From the NCBI GenBank assembly GCA_001940725.1, contig MDVR01000063.1, positions 1 through 14,498 of the forward strand: a stretch of 14,498 nucleotides of DNA. Direction: 5' to 3'. Under the pieces are notes generated by a model. It did not search any database. It was given only the letters and a program-made list of their open reading frames with translations, and was not told the DNA's origin. Origin of the DNA: Candidatus Heimdallarchaeota archaeon LC_2 (GTDB taxonomy: Archaea; Asgardarchaeota; Heimdallarchaeia; Heimdallarchaeales; Kariarchaeaceae). How positions within the stretch are numbered: position 1 is the stretch's first letter; every line of letters starts with the position of its first letter. Made by a program: the position numbers and the translations under genes. Below, piece by piece: positions 6,871 to 13,953 of the stretch.

Positions 6871-7488
6871 TTAGAAAAGCTTCCTTGTAAGAAGAACCAA
6901 CCATATAGTTTCAAATCCTAGTTTTTTATCATCAATTATCTTAATTTCCCATTTGGGAACTAATTTAGCAAATTCATCAAGCGCGACAGATAAGGATGAT
7001 ATGATTGTTATTATCTTAGTTGTATATGATTTTACATACTCAATAAATCTAATTGTCTTTTCTATACCGATTTTTCCACCAACCAGAGCGTTTAAATCAT
7101 TTATCGATAAATATTCATCAAATTCATCTTCTGGTAAATAAGGAGGATTGAAAATAATTTCATCAAATTTTATTCCTTTTCTAAATGCTGAAGTTAAATC
7201 TGAACATATCAATAGTAAATTATCTAAATTATTTTTTTTCATATTTCTTAATGTCAAACAAACTGCCTCATAGCTGATATCTACAGCGATATAATGTTTT
7301 TGGGGAAATTTATGTAAATAAGATAATGAAATTACCCCACTCCCACATCCTATTTCTAATACAGTTTGAATTCTATCCCTAGAAAAAGACTCAATATTAT
7401 CTATTATCAAATAACTATCTTCTCGAGGTTCGTAAACTTGATCATCTGATATAATTTCTAAAGATTCTTGTCTGATATTTGTCGCCAA
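6871..7488 (-). CDS. HemK2/Mtq2-type release factor glutamine methyltransferase
   Basis: 205-residue SAM-dependent methyltransferase of the HemK2/Mtq2/N6AMT1 branch. Members methylate the Gln of the GGQ motif in class 1 release factor (aRF1/eRF1), usually with Trm112 as partner. The diagnostic N-terminal VYEPREDSYLI (18-28) corresponds to the family's YEPxEDT/S motif. SAM-binding EIGCGSG (45-51), AVD (68-70) and catalytic NPPYLP (114-119) follow. The start is TTG at 7488; the next in-frame Met is deep inside the domain. A TATA-like element about 26 bp upstream (7508-7520) suggests its own leaderless transcript in addition to read-through from KsgA, 88 bp upstream. KsgA-HemK adjacency is common in archaea. 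Confidence 0.88.
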   Translation of the reverse strand: MATNIRQESLEIISDDQVYEPREDSYLIIDNIESFSRDRIQTVLEIGCGSGVISLSYLHKFPQKHYIAVDISYEAVCLTLRNMKKNNLDNLLLICSDLTSAFRKGIKFDEIIFNPPYLPEDEFDEYLSINDLNALVGGKIGIEKTIRFIEYVKSYTTKIITIISSLSVALDEFAKLVPKWEIKIIDDKKLGFETIWLVLLTRKLF

Positions 7489-7507
7489 TTTATTCCCAGT
7501 CTAAGGA

Positions 7508-7520
7508 TATTTATTTTAAT
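7508..7520 (-). promoter_or_regulatory. TATA-like element before the HemK2-like gene
   Basis: The minus strand reads TTAAAATAAATAT, centred about 26 bp before the TTG start. That is the spacing expected for a leaderless archaeal transcript. The 88-bp gap to KsgA is the largest within this part of the cluster, which supports an internal promoter. Confidence 0.4.
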
Positions 7521-7576
7521 CGATTTGAATTAAAAATGAGAATCAAATTGTATCCCAAAAATTCTGTTAATTCAAA

Positions 7577-8395
7577 TTATACTGCGATTGGCCAAGCATT
7601 AACAATTTTAAGATAGGTCAGTAACTCGTCGATTTCAATAGCGTTTAATTCGAACACCCGCTTGCTTTTATTTGGTGCTTCATCCCAAATTGAATTTGTT
7701 GGAAACTTACGCTTGAGGAAACCTCTTAATACAGCGCGTAAAGTTCTTCTTCGTAATGTAAACAAATTCCTAGTTAATAACTCGACTTCTTCATGACTAT
7801 TCGATAATTTAATCGGTTTAATGAAAAATTCAACTACAGATGAAATTACTTTTGGTTTAGGAAAAAATGCATCCGGGTTGATATCAAATAGTTTCTTAGG
7901 AATTGCATGTAATTGACATAGTACACTTAATCGACTGTAATTCCGATCTCCAGGTTTTGCCACACATCGGTCCGCTACTTCTTTTTGCAGCATAAGTATT
8001 GCATGGGGACTATTAGTATGAAATATTTTCGCAAGTATAGGGGTTGAAATTGAAAATGGAAGATTAGCAATTACTTTATCATGTCCGGGAAAATCTATTT
8101 TCAATGCATCCCCTTCAATAACATGAACTTCTGGAAAGGTATTTTGAAGGTATTTTGCAAGTTTTTTCTCCTTCTCAATAACAGTGATTTTTGCTCCAGT
8201 TTTGATTAACGATCTTGTTAATATTCCAACACCACCACCTATTTCAATAATTTTATGATTTTCTTCTATATTGGCTTTTTTAATGATTTTTGTAATTATT
8301 GAATTTCTTACTAAGAAATTTTGTCCCATTGATTTTGATGCTCTAAGATTCAATTCAGAAAGAGTTGATAAAGTATGTTTTTTCCAATCAAGCAT
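7577..8395 (-). CDS. ksgA: 16S rRNA dimethyladenosine transferase KsgA/Dim1
   Basis: 272-residue enzyme that dimethylates two adjacent adenines in the 3'-terminal helix of 16S rRNA, a late step in small-subunit assembly. Motifs are SMGQNFLV (22-29), SAM loop EIGGGVGILT (51-60), VIEKE (72-76), EGDAL (94-98) and the catalytic motif IV NLPFSIS (111-117, Phe in place of the commoner Tyr). A C-terminal helical domain follows (TLRRRTLRAVLRGFLKRKF, NKSKRVFELNAIEIDELL). The ATG at 8395 lies 10 bp after the stop of the headless DUF655 copy, with AGGG 5-9 nt upstream as a likely ribosome binding site. KsgA normally follows DUF655 and RpoF in archaea, so the context supports the call. Confidence 0.96.
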   Translation of the reverse strand: MLDWKKHTLSTLSELNLRASKSMGQNFLVRNSIITKIIKKANIEENHKIIEIGGGVGILTRSLIKTGAKITVIEKEKKLAKYLQNTFPEVHVIEGDALKIDFPGHDKVIANLPFSISTPILAKIFHTNSPHAILMLQKEVADRCVAKPGDRNYSRLSVLCQLHAIPKKLFDINPDAFFPKPKVISSVVEFFIKPIKLSNSHEEVELLTRNLFTLRRRTLRAVLRGFLKRKFPTNSIWDEAPNKSKRVFELNAIEIDELLTYLKIVNAWPIAV

Positions 8396-8405
8396 CTAAT
8401 TTCCC

Positions 8406-8992
8406 TTATGATCTCGGTTGAGCTCGAGTAAATAAACGGTGTTTTATATCCTCAGTAGTTATTTCTTCAATTATACGTTCTTTTATTAATGCTCGAATAT
8501 CCTTAACTTTGGTTCTTTCCTCAAATTCCTCAAATGATGAGAAGGGCAATATTTTTCGTTCATCTAAAATGTTGGTTAAAGATTTAGGACCAATTCCCTT
8601 TAGTAAATGAAGGGAATGTTGTCTTAAACTTATTGGAGAAGCTTTATTGAGAAAACTCATAAATCTTTGACTCTGAGTTTCCAATATTTTTTCAATAGCT
8701 ATTGGTAATTGTAACTCAGCAATTTTAGTGAGGTTTTCATATGTACCTCTTCCAATGATTGTTTTAATCTGGTTTCTTTCCTCTTTACTTAATGCAATTA
8801 TATCTTGAAGCATGATTGCATTCTCATCTTCAGGAATTATCTCCAGAATTGTAAACCAATATTGCCCTAGAGCTGCAACTATCGGTTCACCACGATATTT
8901 ATCTCGTCTACGATTTCTATCAGCTGGAATTACATCTAATACAATTGCGTATTCTTCATATTTCTTAGTTATTCGAGGCGATGGTCTTCTCC
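8406..8992 (-). pseudogene. Headless duplicate copy of the DUF655 gene
   Basis: This is the downstream product of a 581-bp tandem duplication. It carries codons matching residues from about Arg15 of the intact DUF655 gene to the end, including the original C-terminus RAQPRS, but lacks the first 14 or so codons and their ATG. Read upstream across the junction, its frame meets a TGA shortly after and contains no ATG, GTG or TTG in a sensible place before internal Met76-equivalent (MLQDIIAL, 8813). If that Met were used, a 135-residue protein with only the helical, HhH-containing half would result. It probably has no function of its own, but it separates the intact gene from KsgA. Confidence 0.75.
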
Positions 8993-9577
8993 TCTCGGTT
9001 GAGCTCGAGTAAATAAACGGTGTTTTATATCCTCAGTAGTTATTTCTTCAATTATACGTTCTTTTATTAATGCTCGAATATCCTTAACTTTGGTTCTTTC
9101 CTCAAATTCCTCAAATGATGAGAAGGGCAATATTTTTCGTTCATCTAAAATGTTGGTTAAAGATTTAGGACCAATTCCCTTTAGTAAATGAAGGGAATGT
9201 TGTCTTAAACTTATTGGAGAAGCTTTATTGAGAAAACTCATAAATCTTTGACTCTGAGTTTCCAATATTTTTTCAATAGCTATTGGTAATTGTAACTCAG
9301 CAATTTTAGTGAGGTTTTCATATGTACCTCTTCCAATGATTGTTTTAATCTGGTTTCTTTCCTCTTTACTTAATGCAATTATATCTTGAAGCATGATTGC
9401 ATTCTCATCTTCAGGAATTATCTCCAGAATTGTAAACCAATATTGCCCTAGAGCTGCAACTATCGGTTCACCACGATATTTATCTCGTCTACGATTTCTA
9501 TCAGCTGGAATTACATCTAATACAATTGCGTATTCTTCATATTTCTTAGTTATTCGAGGCGATGGTCTTCTCCTCTC
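8412..9577. repeat. Perfect 581-bp direct tandem duplication
   Basis: The unit 8412-8992 is repeated at 8993-9573, and identity continues over the shared TCTC, so the two copies match over 8412-8996 and 8993-9577. Reading both copies through I found no differences. TCTC occurs at the start, junction and end, the signature of a microhomology or slippage event, or of an assembly loop. 581 is not a multiple of three, so the duplication shifts the frame at the junction. Confidence 0.93.
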
Positions 9578-9619
9578 TCTATAATTACTCCTTCTATCAC
9601 TTGTTCTAGAATTAGACAT
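8969..9619 (-). CDS. DUF655 protein with altered C-terminus
   Basis: Archaeal DUF655 family protein of unknown function, conserved beside RpoF and KsgA and suspected to bind nucleic acid. A basic, Arg/Ser-rich N-terminus (1-25) leads into a beta-rich OB-like half (YEEYAIVLDVIPAD, PIVAALGQYWFTILEIIP). A helical half follows with a helix-hairpin-helix element LLKGIGPKSLTNILDER (145-161). The length of 216 residues is normal. The tandem duplication swaps the original last residue (after RAQPR at 209) for a seven-residue tail GEDHRLE read from the second copy in another frame, so the protein should still fold. The ATG at 9619 is preceded by GGTGAT, a plausible ribosome binding site. RpoF lies 73 bp upstream. 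Confidence 0.85.
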   Translation of the reverse strand: MSNSRTSDRRSNYRERRRPSPRITKKYEEYAIVLDVIPADRNRRRDKYRGEPIVAALGQYWFTILEIIPEDENAIMLQDIIALSKEERNQIKTIIGRGTYENLTKIAELQLPIAIEKILETQSQRFMSFLNKASPISLRQHSLHLLKGIGPKSLTNILDERKILPFSSFEEFEERTKVKDIRALIKERIIEEITTEDIKHRLFTRAQPRGEDHRLE

Positions 9620-9692
9620 TATTAATCACCATTAAGATATTGCAGTAATCCATTTAGCTTGAATAAAGGTGGGATGAAATTTATGATTTGAT

Positions 9693-10133
9693 TTAGCGCA
9701 AATCCTTTGGAATCTGACTCTCATCAACTTCTTTTTCTTCTTCAGCTTCTTCAGCTTGTACTAGTTTATCTAAATCAATATATTTTTCTTTTTCATCAAG
9801 AAGTTTGATATTGCTTAATTCATTTAGAATTTCCTCAATTGTCTCTGTTTCCATTGAGATTGCATCTTTTCCTAGTAATTGTCGAATTTCATCAATTGTA
9901 TCCGGCATGTAGTTTGCAAGAGTGATGGCTCCATTGTTAGATAATCGATATTTCTCAATAAATATATCGATTAATTTTTTCGCATCTACATCTGTAATTC
10001 TTGCTACTATTTGAGCATGCTCCAAAGCTATTCTTTGCATATATGATAATTCTTCTTCTTTAGAACGATCAAGGAGTAGTTTTTTTACTTCAGGAAGGGA
10101 AATTGGATCGGATCGGTAAATTTCTTTAGGCAA
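9693..10133 (-). CDS. rpoF: RNA polymerase subunit Rpo4/RpoF
   Basis: 146-residue homologue of eukaryotic Rpb4, which forms the stalk of archaeal RNA polymerase with Rpo7/RpoE and aids open-complex formation and RNA binding. The core runs from PISLPEVKKLLLDR through LSYMQRIALEHAQIVARI to the HRDC-like helices LANYMPDTIDEIRQLLGKD (72-90). The family is usually about 110-120 residues. This one carries an acidic tail, about 120-146, rich in Glu (QAEEAEEEKEVDES). The start is TTG at 10133: an in-frame TGA stands three codons upstream, and no earlier start fits. It lies 13 bp after L21e, an arrangement general to archaea. Confidence 0.93.
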   Translation of the reverse strand: MPKEIYRSDPISLPEVKKLLLDRSKEEELSYMQRIALEHAQIVARITDVDAKKLIDIFIEKYRLSNNGAITLANYMPDTIDEIRQLLGKDAISMETETIEEILNELSNIKLLDEKEKYIDLDKLVQAEEAEEEKEVDESQIPKDLR

Positions 10134-10146
10134 ATTTGATCACGTT

Positions 10147-10443
10147 TTATGTAGATTTTGATATTCTGACATGCTCGGGTCTAGAAATGATGATTTTATC
10201 CATTCGACCAACTTTTAGTGATATTACAAATGATTGACCTCTTTGTTCAACAACAGTTCCTGACATTCCATTATATCTTCGGTGTGGTCTTCCTTTTTGA
10301 ATTGATGAATTCAATAGTATATCCACTTTTTCTCCAACATGAACTGGCTCCAAAAGATATCGCAGGGACTTAAGTCCTCGTTTTCGGGATTGTTTTCGGA
10401 ATAGCTTCCTAGTTCTGTTGTTGAAACCTTTTGATTTTACCAT
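10147..10443 (-). CDS. Large-subunit ribosomal protein L21e
   Basis: 98-residue basic protein of the archaeal/eukaryotic 60S/50S protein eL21. It shows the N-terminal MVKSKGFNNRTRKLFRKQ segment, the SH3-like core (LLEPVHVGEKVDILLN, QKGRPHRRYNGMSGTVV) and the C-terminal VISLKVGRMDKIIISRPEHV strand. The length is normal. It heads the L21e-RpoF-DUF655-KsgA string. A 60-bp AT-rich gap separates it from Pus10 and may hold a promoter (a run like TTTAATAATTATTAAAAG on the minus strand near 10478-10495), though no single TATA box stands out. Confidence 0.96.
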   Translation of the reverse strand: MVKSKGFNNRTRKLFRKQSRKRGLKSLRYLLEPVHVGEKVDILLNSSIQKGRPHRRYNGMSGTVVEQRGQSFVISLKVGRMDKIIISRPEHVRISKST

Positions 10444-10503
10444 CTTTAATCTACAATACCATTAAATTTTTTATCTCTTTTAATAATTATTAAATCGATC
10501 AAG

Positions 10504-11739
10504 TTAACTTAATGTAAATAGTCCTTTATCGTCAACATATAAAACATCTAACTCAATACATTTCACCGGCTGATTTAGGAAATTTGAAATGCTTGGTACG
10601 GTTCTGCCTTCATCTCCAGAAATAAATTCCTTAATATATGCCCCCCCTTGTGCTTCAATTTCAAGGATTATTTGATTTTTATTTTCTGAATTAGGAGTGA
10701 TCTGAAAATTGTAAATGGCTTTCTCTCTGACTTTATCAGCACGTCGGTGACTAACCCTTACTGGTGTTTGTTGTTGCAAAATTATCTTGTTTCCGCCAAT
10801 TTTTGTTAATGATAAGATGTCTTCATCATTTATCGGGTTTTGTAGTTCTACAAGAGCGCGGTATTTCTTCTTACTATCAGGAGAACTATTTTTTAATAAC
10901 ACAACAACTGATTTCGTACTCAATTGTAGATGCTGAATTTGAACTTTATCTGAGAAATTTATTTCTGATTGTAATTTTTTCAAATCGAATGTTCTGACCA
11001 TTGGTTGTTTTAATTCTAAAACAAAAGGTCTTCCAGTTCCCAACATCAAAGCATCAATGTCCTCTCTACCAGCACCATGGAAACTAGATCCCAGTGATTT
11101 GGAAGCCTCGATAAATGGTTTGGCAACAATAGTTTCTACTGTAAAGGGATATTGCTGGCCAGTAAAATTGCATTCTTCACATTTTCTTCCCTTACAGGAT
11201 GAACACGGCCATTTAGTCTGTGGAAGTCCACGTTTTAATTTCTGATATTTACCTAAAATGTACAATGATCTTATATCCAATTTGAATCTTGGTTTGGTTT
11301 TTACATCAATTACAATAGTCAAATCGGGATAATCTTTGTTGGTTTCTTTATTAAGATTGGTAACTATTTTAGAGGACAAAATCCTAGATATTTGTTGTTT
11401 AACTGGGAATGCTAATAAATTGTTACGAATAAAGATTGTGTCTAAAAAATCAAATTTTTTTGGTATTCTACATCCAATCATAAAATTAGAAAATTCAATA
11501 TTTTTTATACGATGTTCCAATTTGTCATAGATATCAATACAAGAAGCGACGATGCCTCCACATATTTTGCAATCACCTTCTTCAGCAATAATAATCGAAT
11601 TATCAAGTTGAAATTGTTGAAATTTAAATGATTCAATAAATTCATCTGGTTGAATCAAACGATATATACAGTATTTACAAGAAGGCCATTCTTTCAGGAA
11701 ATTTATGTTATTTGAATTAATAAAAACATCATCCTCCAA
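10504..11739 (-). CDS. tRNA pseudouridine synthase Pus10
   Basis: 411-residue enzyme that makes pseudouridine 54 and/or 55 in the T-loop of archaeal tRNA. N-terminal CxxC pairs C21/C24 and C57/C60 form the expected zinc site of the accessory THUMP-containing domain. A second pair-rich segment, CSSCKGRKCEEC (179-190), precedes the catalytic domain. The catalytic loop GAGREDIDALMLGTGRPFV (222-240) contains the nucleophilic Asp (Asp227 or, more likely, Asp229). The C-terminal half continues with SHRRADKVREKAIYN and GGAYIKEFISGDEGRTVPS, both typical. The start is TTG at 11739, four bases after the TrmY stop, with GAGGAA about 12 nt upstream. Adjacent TrmY would methylate the product of this enzyme. 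Confidence 0.95.
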   Translation of the reverse strand: MEDDVFINSNNINFLKEWPSCKYCIYRLIQPDEFIESFKFQQFQLDNSIIIAEEGDCKICGGIVASCIDIYDKLEHRIKNIEFSNFMIGCRIPKKFDFLDTIFIRNNLLAFPVKQQISRILSSKIVTNLNKETNKDYPDLTIVIDVKTKPRFKLDIRSLYILGKYQKLKRGLPQTKWPCSSCKGRKCEECNFTGQQYPFTVETIVAKPFIEASKSLGSSFHGAGREDIDALMLGTGRPFVLELKQPMVRTFDLKKLQSEINFSDKVQIQHLQLSTKSVVVLLKNSSPDSKKKYRALVELQNPINDEDILSLTKIGGNKIILQQQTPVRVSHRRADKVREKAIYNFQITPNSENKNQIILEIEAQGGAYIKEFISGDEGRTVPSISNFLNQPVKCIELDVLYVDDKGLFTLS

Positions 11740-11743
11740 TTGT

Positions 11744-12265
11744 TTAGTTCCTCGAATAGATTAGCCAAGTTAGTGCTTGTTGATAATTATCAGCAGGAGT
11801 AATAATTGGTTCTAATTCACCAATATTAGAATTGATGAATAATGTTCCTTTAGAGAGCACATTTAGATCTCGGTTGATATCAGTTAATTGGGAATTATCC
11901 CGAATAAATCGAATTTCATACCATGGTTTTACTAGTTGAATTTTATTTGTCATTTCATCAACATAAACACCTGGTTGGCTTTTCCGTCTATTATTTGTTG
12001 AATATGCTATGAAGGCGTTATAAATTATTGATAGTGGAGATCGTAGTGAAGGCGCCAAATAACGAAGTTCCGAACCACTAAACTTCATGATTAAATTAGT
12101 GAAGATAATATTTAAATTGAGTTCTTTCCTAAGCCCATGACTATAGCAAAACCATGTTGTTACTATTTCACTTATCCAACTCCAAGAAGTTCTTTCATCC
12201 CGATTTAATGAGTGCCAAAATCGTTTTTCGACAGGATTAGTGTCACTGTAAATGACTAGATCCAT
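11744..12265 (-). CDS. trmY: TrmY-like tRNA pseudouridine-54 N1-methyltransferase
   Basis: 173-residue SPOUT protein of the TrmY (former DUF358) family, which methylates N1 of pseudouridine 54 to m1-psi-54. The best anchors are FCYSHGLRKELNLNIIF and MKFSGSELRYLAPSLRSP, both close to the family pattern SHGLRKD... and RFSGSELRYLSPDERS. The C-terminal knot region usually carries a motif like VFVLGDHIGL; here it reads GTLFINSNIGELEP. The strand and the IG remain, but the Gly-Asp-His is gone. The N-terminus is also shorter and unlike the family. It may therefore be a divergent but active enzyme, or one with changed SAM binding. Placement directly before Pus10, which makes the substrate nucleotide, strongly supports the family call. 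Its ATG follows SRP54 by 15 bp. Confidence 0.82.
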   Translation of the reverse strand: MDLVIYSDTNPVEKRFWHSLNRDERTSWSWISEIVTTWFCYSHGLRKELNLNIIFTNLIMKFSGSELRYLAPSLRSPLSIIYNAFIAYSTNNRRKSQPGVYVDEMTNKIQLVKPWYEIRFIRDNSQLTDINRDLNVLSKGTLFINSNIGELEPIITPADNYQQALTWLIYSRN

Positions 12266-12280
12266 TTTAGTAACCTTATT

Positions 12281-13636
12281 TTACATATCCATCATATTGA
12301 ATGGTAGACCTGCTTGACCTTTTTTACCCCTTCTTTTCCCAGTTTTCATCATCTGTTTAATCCATTTTTCACTTACTTGTTTTTGCTTTACAAGCTCTCG
12401 AACTTTGTCAGATGTTACACCTGCTCCCATAGCAATACGATCTATTCTAGATCGATTTAGTTTGATTATTGCGTCTCGTTCATCATTTGTCATGGACAAA
12501 ATGATATTTTGAAAATCTTTCATAGATTCTTTTGACGTAGCTAACATGTTATCATCCACGTTGTGGGATAGCCCACCAGGTAATTTATCCAATAGTTTTC
12601 GTATCCCACCAAATTTTCCCATTGACTTAAAGAGATCCAGCATATCGTTATAAGACACATTACCTTTCATCATTGCCCTAGCTCTATCTTCATCAGGCAT
12701 AATTTGAGCACGTTCTACCTGGTCAATGATCCCAGTAATATCTCCTAATCCCAGAATTCTACTTGCAAATCCTTTTGGATCAAATTTCTCCAATTCAGTG
12801 ATATCTTCACCGAGCCCGATGAATTTTATAGGAGCTCCTGTTGCAGCTGCTGCAGAAATTGCACCCCCACCTTTTGCTGTACCATCAAGTTTTGTTACGA
12901 TGATACTACCAATGTTAGTTGTCTGGGCGAAGGCTTTGGCTTGATTAAAAGCACTTTGACCTAAAGTTCCATCAATTACAAGAATGATTTCATCAGGTTT
13001 TACTTTTTTATCAAGTTTGACCATTTCTTTGAGAAGATCTTTTTCTTCTTTGTGACGACCTGCAGTATCAACAATTATGATATTTTTTCCCGCATCCGTT
13101 AAATGTTTAATTCCCTTCGAAGCAATCTTAACAGCATTTTTTTCTTCAGGAATTCCAAAAGTTTCTACTCCAACTTTGTCTCCAAGTTGCTTTAATTGAT
13201 CTAAAGCACCAGGACGCCAAGTGTCTGTACAAACTAAACCCACATTCCATCGATCATGCTTAAGAAATTTAGCTAGCTTTCCTATTGTTGTAGTTTTTCC
13301 AGAACCTTGAATACCAATCATCATTAAAATATTTACTCTTTTTTTCTGAATATCTAGAGAATAAGCAGTTCCACCCATAATACTAGTTAATTCTTCGTAA
13401 ACAATATTAACCATTGCGTCTTTTCGAGAAATACCCATTGGAGGTTTTTCAGTTAAAGCTCGTTGATGCAAATTTTCTGCCATTTGGGAAGCTAGATTGA
13501 AATTTATATCTGCTTCAAGTAAAGCACGAAGAATTTCGTTTTTTAGTTCAAGAATGGCTTGTTTATCAATAGGACCTCTACTGAGAATTCTATTTACTGC
13601 ACCTGAAAGTGATTTTCCTAAGCCTGATAGGACCAC
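12281..13636 (-). CDS. Signal recognition particle GTPase SRP54
   Basis: 451-residue SRP54/Ffh protein, which binds 7S RNA and signal sequences of nascent membrane and secreted proteins. The N domain (1-95, MVLSGLGKSLSGAVNRIL onward, with ALLEADINFNLA) is followed by the G domain: P-loop GIQGSGKTT (108-116), DTW (138-140), DTAGR (190-194), TKLDG (248-252) and GLGEDITELEKFDP. A Met-rich M domain (about 300-451) has the SRP RNA-binding helix-turn-helix NRSRIDRIAMGAGV and ends in FNMMDM. The start is GTG at 13636. A clear TATA box, CTATATAG, sits 24-25 bp upstream, so the transcript is probably leaderless and this gene probably begins its own unit. Confidence 0.97.
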   Translation of the reverse strand: MVLSGLGKSLSGAVNRILSRGPIDKQAILELKNEILRALLEADINFNLASQMAENLHQRALTEKPPMGISRKDAMVNIVYEELTSIMGGTAYSLDIQKKRVNILMMIGIQGSGKTTTIGKLAKFLKHDRWNVGLVCTDTWRPGALDQLKQLGDKVGVETFGIPEEKNAVKIASKGIKHLTDAGKNIIIVDTAGRHKEEKDLLKEMVKLDKKVKPDEIILVIDGTLGQSAFNQAKAFAQTTNIGSIIVTKLDGTAKGGGAISAAAATGAPIKFIGLGEDITELEKFDPKGFASRILGLGDITGIIDQVERAQIMPDEDRARAMMKGNVSYNDMLDLFKSMGKFGGIRKLLDKLPGGLSHNVDDNMLATSKESMKDFQNIILSMTNDERDAIIKLNRSRIDRIAMGAGVTSDKVRELVKQKQVSEKWIKQMMKTGKRRGKKGQAGLPFNMMDM

Positions 13637-13656
13637 AATTATTGTCTGATTTACAA

Positions 13657-13664
13657 CTATATAG
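13657..13664 (-). promoter_or_regulatory. TATA box of SRP54
   Basis: The palindromic CTATATAG is centred about 24-25 bp before the GTG start of SRP54. This is the standard spacing between an archaeal TATA box and a transcription start, so the start codon would be at or near the RNA 5' end. It is the clearest promoter in the window. Confidence 0.6.
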
Positions 13665-13698
13665 GTATTTATTCTATTCTCATTTGTCAGTGATTAAT

Positions 13699-13953
13699 TT
13701 ATTGAGAGACTTCAAGTTCTAATAGATGTTTAACTACTTCTTTAACCCATTTACCGGACGACACATCTTCATGCGTTAGCAAATTTTGATAATATTTTTT
13801 CTTTCGATAGTTTTCACCATATGCTACTCTCCATTCTTTGAAATGACTTTGAATATTCTGATATGCTTTTTCATGTCGGTTACAGAAATCATGAGTACCT
13901 TCAATGTCTTTTGGCCTATGACATATTTCTATAAGACAAATTATTATGGTCAT
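13699..13953 (-). CDS. Small Cys/His protein downstream of topoisomerase I
   Basis: 84-residue protein of unknown function. Near the N-terminus it has C6, C11, C24 and H27 (CHRPKD, then DFCNRH), a spacing that could bind one zinc. The rest looks helical: EKAYQNIQSHFKEWRVAYG, then SSGKWVKEVVKHLLELE. The general shape, with a Cys pair, a Cys-x2-His and an FxxWxxAYG-like segment before a GxWVKEV helix, recalls small conserved archaeal proteins of unknown role, but I cannot name a family with certainty. Its ATG overlaps the topoisomerase I stop by ATGA, so it is probably translated together with that gene and is a real gene. It ends about 60 bp before the SRP54 start. Confidence 0.65.
   Translation of the reverse strand: MTIIICLIEICHRPKDIEGTHDFCNRHEKAYQNIQSHFKEWRVAYGENYRKKKYYQNLLTHEDVSSGKWVKEVVKHLLELEVSQ

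Noticed and set aside
6870..6914. Extended start of the TrmJ-like gene at 6914.
   Set aside because: It would overlap the HemK2-like gene by about 44 bp and add residues before a natural first beta strand. The ATG at 6869 follows the upstream stop by one base.
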